Of a DNA stretch of 64,000 bases, positions 7,880 through 17,010 are shown one piece after another (position 1 is the stretch's first letter; each line of letters starts with the position of its first letter). A program made the translations under genes and the position numbers. The stretch is from Parapedobacter tibetensis (GTDB taxonomy: Bacteria; Bacteroidota; Bacteroidia; Sphingobacteriales; Sphingobacteriaceae). The notes under the pieces are model-generated. The model worked only from the letters and a program-made list of their open reading frames with translations, made no database searches and was not told the DNA's origin. Location of the stretch: assembly GCF_024643205.1 (NCBI RefSeq), contig NZ_JAMKQJ010000013.1:128928-192927 (forward strand), given 5' to 3'.

Positions 7880-8227
7880 ATCTACGCAGCGCATACTGCC
7901 CGGACTGCGAGCCGCTAGACGGTATGGAAAGTGTTCCATCATCCCCACATCGCTTCGTAGTAGCCGGTTTCGTGATTGTAGGTGCCGCGTATCTCGTCGC
8001 CGGGCACATCATGCCAGCGCGACAACACCCGCCCATCGTCGAGCATGGCAAGGTCGCGCTCCTGGTCGAGCGTAGCCGAAAGGTTATCCGTATAGCTTTT
8101 ATCGTTCAGTGCCAGTCCGATTTGGGCAAAAAATGGTTCGTGCAGGCACTTCCAATGCCGTGACCAGCAGCCAGGCCATAGACAGCCATCGAAGCCTGTT
8201 AAACGGTGAGCGGTATCGTTTCATCAT
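7880..8227 (-). pseudogene. N-terminal relic of a secreted protein, frameshifted in a T run
   Basis: ATG ATG at 8227/8224 begins a typical signal peptide (MMKRYRSPFNRLRWLSMAW, then LLVTALEVPA). The frame slips in a run of six T near 8130. One base out, it continues as AQIGLALNDKSYTDNL, then LDDGRVLSRWHDVPGDEIR and GYYEAMWG before a TGA. Beyond that no coherent protein is visible until the SusD relic. The mature part has the flavour of a carbohydrate-active or surface enzyme, but I cannot name the family. It follows the six-hairpin hydrolase gene by 39 bp, so it was probably the next gene of the same operon. Confidence 0.6.
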
Positions 8228-8266
8228 GTTCCAATTGGTTTATTGAATACACTAATTTTTAACCAT

Positions 8267-10393
8267 TCAAAGGGCAGGTTTTAATGCTTCCCACTTCACT
8301 TTCCACGAACCATCATCGGGGAATCCAGGCGCATTTGCATCGGGAGCCCCTTCCCATCCCGCAGCCATCATAGCGACTGCATATAATAGCCCGCCATTGC
8401 CCGGAAAATAAGGAAATGGTGCCCGGCCGCCCCCCACCAGTCCATGCTCATCAAACATAAACGCCGGATACTCCAAGAGGTAATCGATTGCCTGTTCCGG
8501 CTGCCCCAACCTTGCTGCCGACATGGCCAGCATCGGAAAATCCCATCCCCACGTTTCATGGAGCTTCCATTCCTGATGCACTTTTTCAAGGGTTCTGTTC
8601 ATCGTTGGAATATCTACGCCATCGCCAGGCAGCATACCAAATGCCCCGATAAGGGCAGGGTGCTCCCAATTGTGCCTGGTCCACATCTCATCGATTCCCT
8701 CGTGGGTAACATACACACCATCTTCAACCGGCAGTGGTGAAAGTTTGTCCAGCACGTCGTCCCATTTCTCTTCCCGCGGCATATTCATCCGTTCTCTCCA
8801 GGTTTGCGCGGTGCGTAAGCCGAATCCCCAATATGCCAATTCGAATGTCGGATTGATCGTGGTACGAGGATCCGTATTCTCCGAAACGATGTAGACTGGC
8901 GGTCCGAGCACATAACGATCTTTGGCAGCATCGTAATGCGCGAAGTCGGCCATGAACTCCGCGGATTCGAACACAACTTCTTTCCATTTATCGAGTGTGG
9001 TTTGCGTAGGATGCAAGCGATAGTCCAATTCGGCGAAAAAAATCGGGTGCGGCTGTTGCCAAATCAATGTTGCATGGATAGGATGGGGCCAATCCCTATC
9101 CAAATCCGCTGTGCATTTTGGCCATCTCGCCCCCTTATATCCCTGCTTTTCAGCGCGTGCCATTGATGTGGGCAAAAAATCAGGGTAGACATGCAGACTC
9201 CTGTCAAATAGCGACCACCGGTCCCAAAGCGCAAAATGGGCGCCGTGCCACCAAATCATCTCGAAATGGAAACGGCCATACCAGCCATTATTGACCAGGC
9301 CACTCTCCTGCGGCGGCCAGCTCCCGGCCTCGTTTACCTTCATTACATACTGCGACAAGACCACCCGGCGTTCCAACTCTTTCCAGCGGGGGTCGGTACT
9401 TGCTGACAGGTCCATGGCTGCGCCAGACATCCAATAATCTTTCCATGATATTGCAGAAGATTGCTGGCATTCCGAAAAGCTTAACTGGATTTCCACAATG
9501 GGGTCGTCATTAAACGCACAAACAAACTCGAGCGTATTCCCAGATTCCGGCACCAACTGAAAATCATGCTTGCCCAACTCTTGGAAACCGGCATCCGTGG
9601 TCCAGTTTACACGCACACCGTAATCGGTATCATCTAGGATACGCTGGAGATGGGCAAATCTTCCTTCCGTTGCAACCAGCTTCGTGGCATGCGCACCGGG
9701 TTGATCGAATGTACTGTTCACCTGTTGGCTTTTGTCGGGATATGGAAAAGAGAACGCAACGGAAATCTGCCCATTTTCTATCAATTCGGAAGTAATCTGC
9801 ACGCCGACGGCGTCTTTTTCGCCGTGACACAGTGTCTTTACCAATACAGGTGTCCCTTCCAATTCGAACGAACTGATGATGGTCCCTGTCCACAGATCGG
9901 TTTCCTGCTTCGTATGCTGCAGGTCTTCCAACGCTGCGACCGTACCATCCGATTTTTTTAACACCAATCCGATCCGTCCGAGATTGAACGAATGCGGATT
10001 GCCCGCCAACCAGGCAGATAGTTCTGGCTGGTTGTCATTCCAATCGTCATAGTGGACCAGCCGACCATACGTATCCCACATTTTCCCCTTGAAATCTTCG
10101 ATATTAAGGCCTTCGGGAAGCGGAAAGCTGTGCCAGCCCCAGTGCGACATCGTCGCATGCGTAGCGAATGTCTGGAGGCCGGTGATATCCACGCCGAAAG
10201 CAAACTCCCCGTTGCCAACCTGTGCCGGGCTTTCCGGATTGTCCTTTTCAGTAATTATCCGATGACGGCTCACCACCGCCTCGCGATCGATTTTTCCGCC
10301 GCTGCAACTGAATAACAACGCTAGAAGGCCTGACAATAAAAAAAAGCTTTGTGTCCAAGCTAGGAGACATTGATAACACTTATTCATAACCAT
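8267..10393 (-). CDS. Lipoprotein six-hairpin glycoside hydrolase (GH65-like)
   Basis: The protein has 708 residues. A signal with lipobox LLFSCSG puts Cys near 30. The N-terminal half is a beta-sandwich-like region (WGWHSFPLPEG, GTIISSFELEGTPV). The C-terminal half has the (alpha/alpha)6 barrel traits: FHFEMIWWHGAHFALWDR, HNWEHPALIGAFG, ETWGWDFPMLAMSAARLG. Such proteins are distantly related to GH65-type glucosidases/phosphorylases; the exact GH family and the catalytic acid are not certain from the sequence. It is the last intact gene of the locus, 1 bp after SusD, and presumably cleaves the imported glycoside at the membrane or in the periplasm. Start could be the ATG two codons in (10387). 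Confidence 0.75.
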   Translation of the reverse strand: MVMNKCYQCLLAWTQSFFLLSGLLALLFSCSGGKIDREAVVSRHRIITEKDNPESPAQVGNGEFAFGVDITGLQTFATHATMSHWGWHSFPLPEGLNIEDFKGKMWDTYGRLVHYDDWNDNQPELSAWLAGNPHSFNLGRIGLVLKKSDGTVAALEDLQHTKQETDLWTGTIISSFELEGTPVLVKTLCHGEKDAVGVQITSELIENGQISVAFSFPYPDKSQQVNSTFDQPGAHATKLVATEGRFAHLQRILDDTDYGVRVNWTTDAGFQELGKHDFQLVPESGNTLEFVCAFNDDPIVEIQLSFSECQQSSAISWKDYWMSGAAMDLSASTDPRWKELERRVVLSQYVMKVNEAGSWPPQESGLVNNGWYGRFHFEMIWWHGAHFALWDRWSLFDRSLHVYPDFLPTSMARAEKQGYKGARWPKCTADLDRDWPHPIHATLIWQQPHPIFFAELDYRLHPTQTTLDKWKEVVFESAEFMADFAHYDAAKDRYVLGPPVYIVSENTDPRTTINPTFELAYWGFGLRTAQTWRERMNMPREEKWDDVLDKLSPLPVEDGVYVTHEGIDEMWTRHNWEHPALIGAFGMLPGDGVDIPTMNRTLEKVHQEWKLHETWGWDFPMLAMSAARLGQPEQAIDYLLEYPAFMFDEHGLVGGGRAPFPYFPGNGGLLYAVAMMAAGWEGAPDANAPGFPDDGSWKVKWEALKPAL

Positions 10394-10394
10394 G

Positions 10395-12023
10395 CTAGTA
10401 TCCCTCGTTTTGTTCCAGCGAATTTAGGCTTTTTTCAACTTCTGCACGGGGTATTGGAAGACGGTAATGTTTCTCCTGAAAATTACGTTCATCAGAGAGC
10501 ACCCCTACGGCATAGGTCTTACTGCCATCCGGTCGCTTCCGTATCGTGATTTTAAGCAAGTCTTGGTTTTCCGTCCGCTCTGCAATCATCCAACGCCGTA
10601 TGTCAAAAAAGCGATGTTCTTCGTACGCTAATTCCACCATACGTTCATTTTGGATCCGGGCCCTCAACTGCTCTCCGGTATCCGTTACCGGCGGCATCTG
10701 CACGCTTGCCCGAGCCCTTACCAGATTCAGGTATTCGCGCGCGGTTGCTTCGTCGCCCAATTCGAATGCCGCTTCAGCATAATTCAATAATATTTCCGCA
10801 TACCTGAAATAAATCCAAGGATTCATTGGTTGTTCCGTATTTCCCGTAGGCGGAATATTTTCATTCAAAAACTTTTTAAGGGCATAGCCGGTAAGCGAGG
10901 CATTCCAAGGTTGCACACTGCTTTCGGGAGAATCCAGTCCCCCCATAAATGTCTCGGTCTCACGTTCCATCCACATCGCACCGTCATGGAGAATGGTTGC
11001 ATAAAACCGTGGATCTCGACCTACATAAGGGTTGTTGGGATCGTACCCCGATTGCTGATTAACTGTTAATCCCCCGTTGGCTTGCGCTATATAAGGACGC
11101 AATCCCGTAGTCTTCATCTCATACGCGTTGACCAGATTTTGTGTAGGACCCTGATAATTGCCCCCTTCATCTCCATTCCTTCCATTCTTCCAATTATAAT
11201 CCGTAGCGTTCCCTTGTGTGAAAGACCTTGCCCAGATAATCTCATCATTGTCTTTCAGAAATAACTCCCGATAATCGGGGTACAATACATAGGACCCCAA
11301 CAGCTCGCTGGCTGCGGCGGCAGCCATTTGCCATTTTGTACGGTCATTCGAAGGATTGTTTAATTTACTCGCCGCATACAGCAGCACGCGGGACTTGAGT
11401 GCCTTACAGGCGTCTCCAGATGCCCTGCCTAATTGGTTTGCGGGTTGTTTTGCCGGCAAAAGTTGAATCGCTTCATCCAATTCGCTAACAATGAAATCAA
11501 CGCAGGCGTCATAAGGATCACGCGACAAGGTATAGTCCTCATTCAATTCGTAGACCTTCGTAATGATAGGCACCCCACCATATCGCCATATTAAATTCGC
11601 ATACGCACAGGCCCTTAGGAACATCATTTCGCCTTTCATCAACGCTTTCACGTTATCATCAATAGGCGCACCATCGATTTTGTCGAAAAATACATTCATA
11701 TTTCTGATCTGACTGAAACCAAGCTGCCAATAATTGACCCTACCGGAAAGCTGGGTAATGTTATCTGACGTAACTTCGCCCCTTTGCAAAACAAACATAT
11801 TCCCGTGATTATGCAAATCGTAGGACTCATCACTAGCCGCGGCGAACACATCATCTACGTAACCATGCAAGACCGTGTTATAACTTGCATTCACATATAA
11901 TTGAATCAATGCCGCGTCCGCCCAAGTATCGTTTTCCGACAGCTTATCCAATGGCTTCAAATCCAATACATTGCATGAAGACATGGTGAAAAGAACCAAT
12001 AGTATATAGCTAAACTTTTTCAT
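10395..12023 (-). CDS. susD: SusD/RagB-family glycan-binding lipoprotein
   Basis: The protein has 542 residues with a lipobox MSSCN (Cys17). SusD landmarks are clear: LDLKPLDKLSENDTWADAA near the N-terminus, TPR-like helices (MLRACAYANLIWRYGGVPI-type segment near 135-155), NPWIYFRYAEILLNYAEAA in the middle, and ELAYEEHRFFDIRRW and HYRLPIPRAEVEKS at the C-terminus. SusD proteins cap the SusC barrel and deliver the glycan. It sits 10 bp downstream of the SusC gene, in the operon read leftward from 16.9 kb. The ligand cannot be deduced. Confidence 0.95.
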   Translation of the reverse strand: MKKFSYILLVLFTMSSCNVLDLKPLDKLSENDTWADAALIQLYVNASYNTVLHGYVDDVFAAASDESYDLHNHGNMFVLQRGEVTSDNITQLSGRVNYWQLGFSQIRNMNVFFDKIDGAPIDDNVKALMKGEMMFLRACAYANLIWRYGGVPIITKVYELNEDYTLSRDPYDACVDFIVSELDEAIQLLPAKQPANQLGRASGDACKALKSRVLLYAASKLNNPSNDRTKWQMAAAAASELLGSYVLYPDYRELFLKDNDEIIWARSFTQGNATDYNWKNGRNGDEGGNYQGPTQNLVNAYEMKTTGLRPYIAQANGGLTVNQQSGYDPNNPYVGRDPRFYATILHDGAMWMERETETFMGGLDSPESSVQPWNASLTGYALKKFLNENIPPTGNTEQPMNPWIYFRYAEILLNYAEAAFELGDEATAREYLNLVRARASVQMPPVTDTGEQLRARIQNERMVELAYEEHRFFDIRRWMIAERTENQDLLKITIRKRPDGSKTYAVGVLSDERNFQEKHYRLPIPRAEVEKSLNSLEQNEGY

Positions 12024-12033
12024 TTCTCTAGGA

Positions 12034-15000
12034 TTAAAAAGTCAAATTAACTCCAAAATTAAATACACGTTGCAGCGGATAGTACCAGAAATCATGTGTT
12101 TCCGGATCAAAACCCATATCTTTCATGTGGTCATATACCATGAAAAGGTTACTTCCGCTAACGGATACGCGAAGGCCCTGCGCTCCGAATGATTTACAGA
12201 TAGCTGATGGTAGGTTATAACCGAGCTCCATATTTTTTAGCCGCAAAAATCCGGCATTTTTCATCCAGTGTGTAGAGGCATACGAACTGTTTGTACTGGT
12301 TGTCCACAATGCCGTACTCCCCCTAGGCATGGTCGCGTCCACATTGTCCACCGCCCAACTATCCCTTGCACGCCAATCGAGGAAATTACCGAATGTATGG
12401 CTCATCACGGGGAACCAACCGCCAAAATATTGCTGCGCGTTCTCCTGCCCTTGGAAAAACAAGGCCAAATCAAACCCCTTGTAGGCCAAATTAGCAGTAA
12501 ACCCGAAGACAATTTCAGGAACATTTGTTTGATTTATTCTGATCCTATCTCTTGAATCAATTTCGCCGTCACCATTTACATCCTCATAAATCAGGTCGCC
12601 AGCTTTGGTTCCCGGTAAATGGGGCGTGGCGTCGACTTGTGTTTGATCCCGGTACACGCCGGTAGCTTTGTACAACAATGCCGCCCCATATGGCCTGCCT
12701 GTGGCATACTGATAGGGCTCCGCTGCGGGTTGCTCATCTGCAAACACAACTTTATTGCGCGCGAAAGACACATTGCCGGACAATCTGTAGGAAACCTCGT
12801 TTACCTTGTTGGTATGAGAAAGTACTAATTCAAACCCTCGGTTATCCACAATCCCGATATTTTCATCCGGCAACGTCAATCCCGTATAGTCAGGTACGGT
12901 CGCACTACGTTTGGTCAGGATATCCGATCGCCGGGACTTGAAATAATCGAATTCAACATTCACTAGTCCATTCCATAGACCGGCCTCGACACCGACATTC
13001 CATGTTTCCGCGGTCTCCCAGGTAATAAACGGATTGGGCACATTGGTTTGCACAAGACCTGCTACATCGTTGTTGCCGATTACATAATTGTTGTTGAAGC
13101 CGTAGGTCATCATGTATTGAAATGCAGGAACGGCATCGTTGCCCATCTTCCCATAAGACCCCCTTAGTTTAAGGTTACCGATGAAATCCAAGTTTTCCAT
13201 AAAAGATTCCTCGGAAATTCTCCAACCCAATGAAGCTCCTGGAAAAAAACCATACCGTTTCTCCTTGGGGAATTTCGATGAACCATCAGCCCGTAATGTC
13301 ACTTCAGCCAAGTATTTTCCGGCGTAGTCATAATTGATCCGTCCGAACACGTTCTGCCGTGCATCCTGACCGGAGAAGCCAGAATTTGATTGCTTAGCCT
13401 TATCACTGCTCCCCATATTTAATTCCGGCAAACTAATGGACAGGAAATCACTCCTTCCAGCTTGTAGTGTCGCGCTTTTGATCTGAGTTTGCTCATAACC
13501 AGCCATCAGCGCTATACTATGCATATCGAACTGCCTTGCATAATTAACTTTGGAGGTAAAATACATTTGCGTTACTGCATAGTTAATCTGGTTCAGATTT
13601 GCCAAAGATGGGCTCATTCCGGACAATCCTTTCACATACTCCTTCGTTTGTGCGTCCTCACGATACACATAGCTTGGCGTCTCAAACCTTTTGGTATAAA
13701 CCCCCGAAAAATCATAACTCCCGCTACCGTCTATCGATAAACCCTTTATCCAAGGCAACTCCCATTTAAAAAAGAGGTTGCTTTGTGCCGCCCTTGTATC
13801 TTCCTGCTGATGGCCAGCATTATCTGTCACCCAATTGTGGACATTCTCACTCCCTCTCAGTGGCTGCATGTAATCTGTACCCGGCCAGTAAGGCTGCCAA
13901 TTGGGTTGATAAAGGTAGATATGGCTATTTAGCTCGTTATTACTCCAAAATGGATAGTGTCTGTCATCCACCCTTCCGGAAATATTGAGTCCTACCGTCA
14001 AATTATCGGTTACCTGAACATCTACATTTGAACGTACGTTGTATGATCTGAATTCGGTTGAACCATTTGTATATTGCCCCGATTGTGCTAAATCACCCAT
14101 AGAGAAATAATATTTAGTTCGTTCGCCACCGCCAGATACAGATACGTTGCCACGATGTTGGGGCGCTAATGGCCTCACAATATAGTCGTACCAATCCACA
14201 TTGGGGTAATTGGGATCGCTGCCTTCCTTGTATTTCTGAAGTTCCACATCCGAAAAGATTGCCTCCCGCCCTTCATCGATTTCGATGTTATTTGATATCT
14301 TACCGAATGTATAGGAATCAGCCATCCTCGGATTTCTTGTCGGCTGGCTATACCCTTGGTTAAAAGAAAGATTGATAGACGGCTTTCCAACAGACCCGCG
14401 CTTTGTGGTAACCAATATAACGCCGTTCGCGGCACGCGAACCATAAATGGCAGCCGACGCATCTTTTAGTACCGTGATCGTTTCGATATCATTCGGGTTT
14501 AACTGCCCTAACCCGCCACGTTCCACACCATCAATAATAACCAACGCATTAGTGGCACCCGTTGTGCCACGGCCCCTGATCATGATTGATGGGTCGTCCC
14601 TTCCGGGTTCTCCGCTTCGGCTGTTAATAATCACACCGGGTAAACGCCCAGCGAGCGACTGAGAAACATTCGCTGAAGGGCTTTTAACAATATCAGCCCC
14701 CTTCGCAGTAACAACAGATCCCGTTAGCGAAGCTTTCTTCTGCGTACCGTAACCAACCACCACCACTTCTTCCAACGCTAAAAGATCTTCAGTCATCATT
14801 ATAGTGAAAACACGTTGTTCTCCCACTTCAATTTCCTGCGAAATGTAGCCGGTATACGATATCTGGACAACGGCGTTTTCCTCGACCTTCAACGTGAATT
14901 GCCCATTATCATCTGTCATTGTCGGGTTGGTTGTTCCCTTTTCCAAGATGCTGGCGCCGACGATTGGGTTTCCCGCTTCGTCTGATACCGTGCCCGTAAT

Positions 15001-15183
15001 AACATGGTTTACTTGATAAGAAATAATAGTACGCTCCCCATTTGGGAAATACGTGCTTTTTGTAGCCGACGCAGTGGGCGAATAGATTACTAGGATAGGG
15101 ACTATCGCGGTCAAGCATCGTAATTTGACTTTCCAGCAAGTAGTTTCATTTGCTCGGAAAAACAAGCGATTTTTCTGTCTCAT
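12034..15183 (-). CDS. susC: SusC/RagA-family TonB-dependent outer-membrane transporter
   Basis: The protein has 1,049 residues, the usual length. After a long signal region comes a carboxypeptidase-like regulatory domain (about 60-135; ITGTVSDEAGNPIVGASI, then YTGYISQEIEVG). A TonB box-like EEVVVVGYGTQKKASLTGSV leads into the plug, with SLAGRLPGVI and AIYGSRAANGVILVTTKRG. A 22-strand barrel ends in aromatic VFNFGVNLTF. It imports an oligosaccharide using TonB energy, with the adjacent SusD as lid. No STN domain is present, so it is not expected to signal to an anti-sigma factor; that fits regulation by the nearby AraC protein. Confidence 0.96.
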   Translation of the reverse strand: MRQKNRLFFRANETTCWKVKLRCLTAIVPILVIYSPTASATKSTYFPNGERTIISYQVNHVITGTVSDEAGNPIVGASILEKGTTNPTMTDDNGQFTLKVEENAVVQISYTGYISQEIEVGEQRVFTIMMTEDLLALEEVVVVGYGTQKKASLTGSVVTAKGADIVKSPSANVSQSLAGRLPGVIINSRSGEPGRDDPSIMIRGRGTTGATNALVIIDGVERGGLGQLNPNDIETITVLKDASAAIYGSRAANGVILVTTKRGSVGKPSINLSFNQGYSQPTRNPRMADSYTFGKISNNIEIDEGREAIFSDVELQKYKEGSDPNYPNVDWYDYIVRPLAPQHRGNVSVSGGGERTKYYFSMGDLAQSGQYTNGSTEFRSYNVRSNVDVQVTDNLTVGLNISGRVDDRHYPFWSNNELNSHIYLYQPNWQPYWPGTDYMQPLRGSENVHNWVTDNAGHQQEDTRAAQSNLFFKWELPWIKGLSIDGSGSYDFSGVYTKRFETPSYVYREDAQTKEYVKGLSGMSPSLANLNQINYAVTQMYFTSKVNYARQFDMHSIALMAGYEQTQIKSATLQAGRSDFLSISLPELNMGSSDKAKQSNSGFSGQDARQNVFGRINYDYAGKYLAEVTLRADGSSKFPKEKRYGFFPGASLGWRISEESFMENLDFIGNLKLRGSYGKMGNDAVPAFQYMMTYGFNNNYVIGNNDVAGLVQTNVPNPFITWETAETWNVGVEAGLWNGLVNVEFDYFKSRRSDILTKRSATVPDYTGLTLPDENIGIVDNRGFELVLSHTNKVNEVSYRLSGNVSFARNKVVFADEQPAAEPYQYATGRPYGAALLYKATGVYRDQTQVDATPHLPGTKAGDLIYEDVNGDGEIDSRDRIRINQTNVPEIVFGFTANLAYKGFDLALFFQGQENAQQYFGGWFPVMSHTFGNFLDWRARDSWAVDNVDATMPRGSTALWTTSTNSSYASTHWMKNAGFLRLKNMELGYNLPSAICKSFGAQGLRVSVSGSNLFMVYDHMKDMGFDPETHDFWYYPLQRVFNFGVNLTF

Positions 15184-15217
15184 AATTTAATAGATTAGTT
15201 GTTAGATATGGTTGGAT

Positions 15218-16057
15218 TCAATGGTTTACTTGGTATCTTACCTCAAGCAGTTGCTTCATCCAAAGATTCACTTCATATTGGTCGGCCAGGAGTCGCGTCG
15301 TATTGGGTACGTATGCCATATATGGATGCGGACCAAACTCGGGGGTGATGGTAGCCATATGGCTGCCAGCTGCAGTCAAGTGATCGATCCACCGATCCCA
15401 CCACGCCAGGTGGTTGTCCAATGCTACTTGGTTTTCCGGACTCCGCGGGTCAGTGACCTGCGGGCCTTGGGGATGTCCGACACGGGCATGAATGTGTTTG
15501 GTATGTCGTATGGCTAGATCAACAGCATCCTCTTGGTCTTCAAGATAGCTTTCCGATACGCAAACCCAATGGGAAAGATCCAGTGCCAACTCCAACGACG
15601 GGAATGCTTTCAGGTAGTCGTGAACAATGTGCGCTGCATAGGACCATTTGTTGCGATGGGTCTCGTGGATAATGGGGATGGACGACTCCCTTGAAATCCG
15701 GTCGCACAGTGCAAAGCAAGCTTCCATCTGGTCCTTGTTGTAATATTCGCGACCGGTCTGCGAAACGATAAATCGGGGTTTTGCCGAACGGCTTTTGTAA
15801 GACAGCAATGCGTACAAATTGCGCTCCAAGGCATCCAGATATCGGTTGAAGTCCTTGCCTTCGATCAACTCGGCATGGAGCAGGATGTACGAAAGCCCGT
15901 TGTCGCTGAGCGTAGCGACCATGTCTTCGTTCTTCGCCATGTCATCCAGCGGGAATACCTCTACGCCAGCGTAACCATCGCTTTTGATCCGTTGGCCAAA
16001 TGTTGGCCAAGGGATGTTTTCCGAACCCCAACGCGGGCAAAAGAAGTCGATATTCAT
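15218..16057 (-). CDS. TIM-barrel sugar isomerase/epimerase (xylose isomerase-like, AP endonuclease 2 fold)
   Basis: The protein has 279 residues, starting MNIDFFCPRWGSENIPWPTF. The pattern of metal-binding acids and histidines along the barrel fits the family: LLHAELIEGK, SSIPIIHETHRNKW (E and H), LALDLSHWVCVSE (D and H), HIHARVGHPQGPQ (H and R). It overlaps the dioxygenase gene by 4 bp (ATGA), so they are cotranslated. No signal peptide is seen, so it acts in the cytoplasm on the imported sugar; exact reaction unknown. Confidence 0.88.
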   Translation of the reverse strand: MNIDFFCPRWGSENIPWPTFGQRIKSDGYAGVEVFPLDDMAKNEDMVATLSDNGLSYILLHAELIEGKDFNRYLDALERNLYALLSYKSRSAKPRFIVSQTGREYYNKDQMEACFALCDRISRESSIPIIHETHRNKWSYAAHIVHDYLKAFPSLELALDLSHWVCVSESYLEDQEDAVDLAIRHTKHIHARVGHPQGPQVTDPRSPENQVALDNHLAWWDRWIDHLTAAGSHMATITPEFGPHPYMAYVPNTTRLLADQYEVNLWMKQLLEVRYQVNH

Positions 16058-16872
16058 CGCAATTTATAGATCAGTGGCATTTGTTCGTCGTTGTCCAACA
16101 CATCTCCGATTTGGAGTGTCTTTACATATTCATCCGGCAGGATATTGGGGGTACCATTATAGGTATTTCCATCGGGCATATAGGCGCAGGTCATTGCACG
16201 CCGGAACCCAGGTGTCATGTTGGCGTGTGCACCATGGATAGTCAATCCGTTATGGAAGGAGCAACTACCTGCTTTCATCACCGCTGCATGAGACTTCGTT
16301 TGCTTGAATTCGGGATAAACTTCAAAGATACCACCCATGTTTTTACCAATACCTGTATTCTCGAATGTGGTTCGCTTGTGTGAGCCTGAAATGAAAAACA
16401 AACATCCGTTTTCCAACGTCGCATCATCCAATGCCACCCAGATGGACAATGCCCGTCGGTCTGAAAAAGACCAAAAAGGGGTGTCAAGATGCCAAGAAGT
16501 CGGGTTTGCCCAAGGCCGTTTTACCAATGCCTGATCGTGCCAGATGCGGATGCCGGCTACACCGGCCAATTCCGCAGCCATCTTGCCGATACGTTCATCC
16601 ACCATGAGTTGCTTGACCTCCTCGTTGGTCTGCCAAAGATTCAACAGTTGATCAAACACGTTGTTGAAATATTTCGCGTCTTCGTTGATGCCATCATCTT
16701 CGCCTAGGCGTATTTCCTTTCCCGGTATCTTCAACCCATTCCGTTCCTTAATGGCTTGGGTGACCACCTGCCGCCAATGTTCCAATTCAGCTTCATTCAA
16801 GAAATCTTCAATGACGATGTATCCGCTGGTTCGATAAAAATTGATTTGCTCGCTACTTAGTGTGGTATTCAT
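16054..16872 (-). CDS. Phytanoyl-CoA dioxygenase (PhyH) family 2-oxoglutarate/Fe(II) oxygenase
   Basis: The 272-residue protein has the iron triad of the family: H128-x-D130 in SWHLDTPFW and H213 in TIHGAHANM, with R224/R225 placed to bind 2-oxoglutarate. ENGCLFFISGSHK (about 154-166) is the other conserved block. It is cytoplasmic, first gene of the leftward locus, and overlaps the isomerase gene by 4 bp. PhyH-type enzymes in glycan loci probably oxidise an unusual or methylated/acylated moiety; that role is inferred from context only. Confidence 0.9.
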   Translation of the reverse strand: MNTTLSSEQINFYRTSGYIVIEDFLNEAELEHWRQVVTQAIKERNGLKIPGKEIRLGEDDGINEDAKYFNNVFDQLLNLWQTNEEVKQLMVDERIGKMAAELAGVAGIRIWHDQALVKRPWANPTSWHLDTPFWSFSDRRALSIWVALDDATLENGCLFFISGSHKRTTFENTGIGKNMGGIFEVYPEFKQTKSHAAVMKAGSCSFHNGLTIHGAHANMTPGFRRAMTCAYMPDGNTYNGTPNILPDEYVKTLQIGDVLDNDEQMPLIYKLR

Positions 16873-16902
16873 AAATGCGCTCTAATTGGTTAAATACTCC
16901 TG

Positions 16903-16910
16903 CAAATGTA
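16903..16910 (-). promoter_or_regulatory. -7 box of the PhyH-isomerase-SusCD-hydrolase operon
   Basis: The minus strand reads TACATTTG about 30 bases before the dioxygenase ATG. The -33 TTG is not a clear match, as expected for a promoter that needs an activator. It faces away from the AraC gene's own promoter, with about 45 bp between the two -7/-33 regions in which the activator probably binds. Confidence 0.5.
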
Positions 16911-16953
16911 ATCCCTCAAGACTGGTAATAAAATGACAAAAACACTTCATTAT

Positions 16954-16985
16954 TTGCACTTTTTGATATTTTTAGCCTATGTTTG
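16954..16985 (+). promoter_or_regulatory. Consensus promoter of the AraC-family regulator gene
   Basis: TTG (16954-16956), 21 bases, then TATGTTTG (16978-16985): a full match to the Bacteroidota housekeeping consensus, 25 bp before the regulator ATG. This suggests steady expression of the regulator, with the divergent operon controlled by it. Confidence 0.7.
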
Positions 16986-17010
16986 AAACGACCAATTAGC
17001 GATAAACCTT

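Noticed and set aside
7666..8163. 165-codon plus-strand ORF in the 7.5-8.3 kb gap
   Set aside because: Antisense to the SusD and secreted-protein relics; the minus strand explains the sequence.
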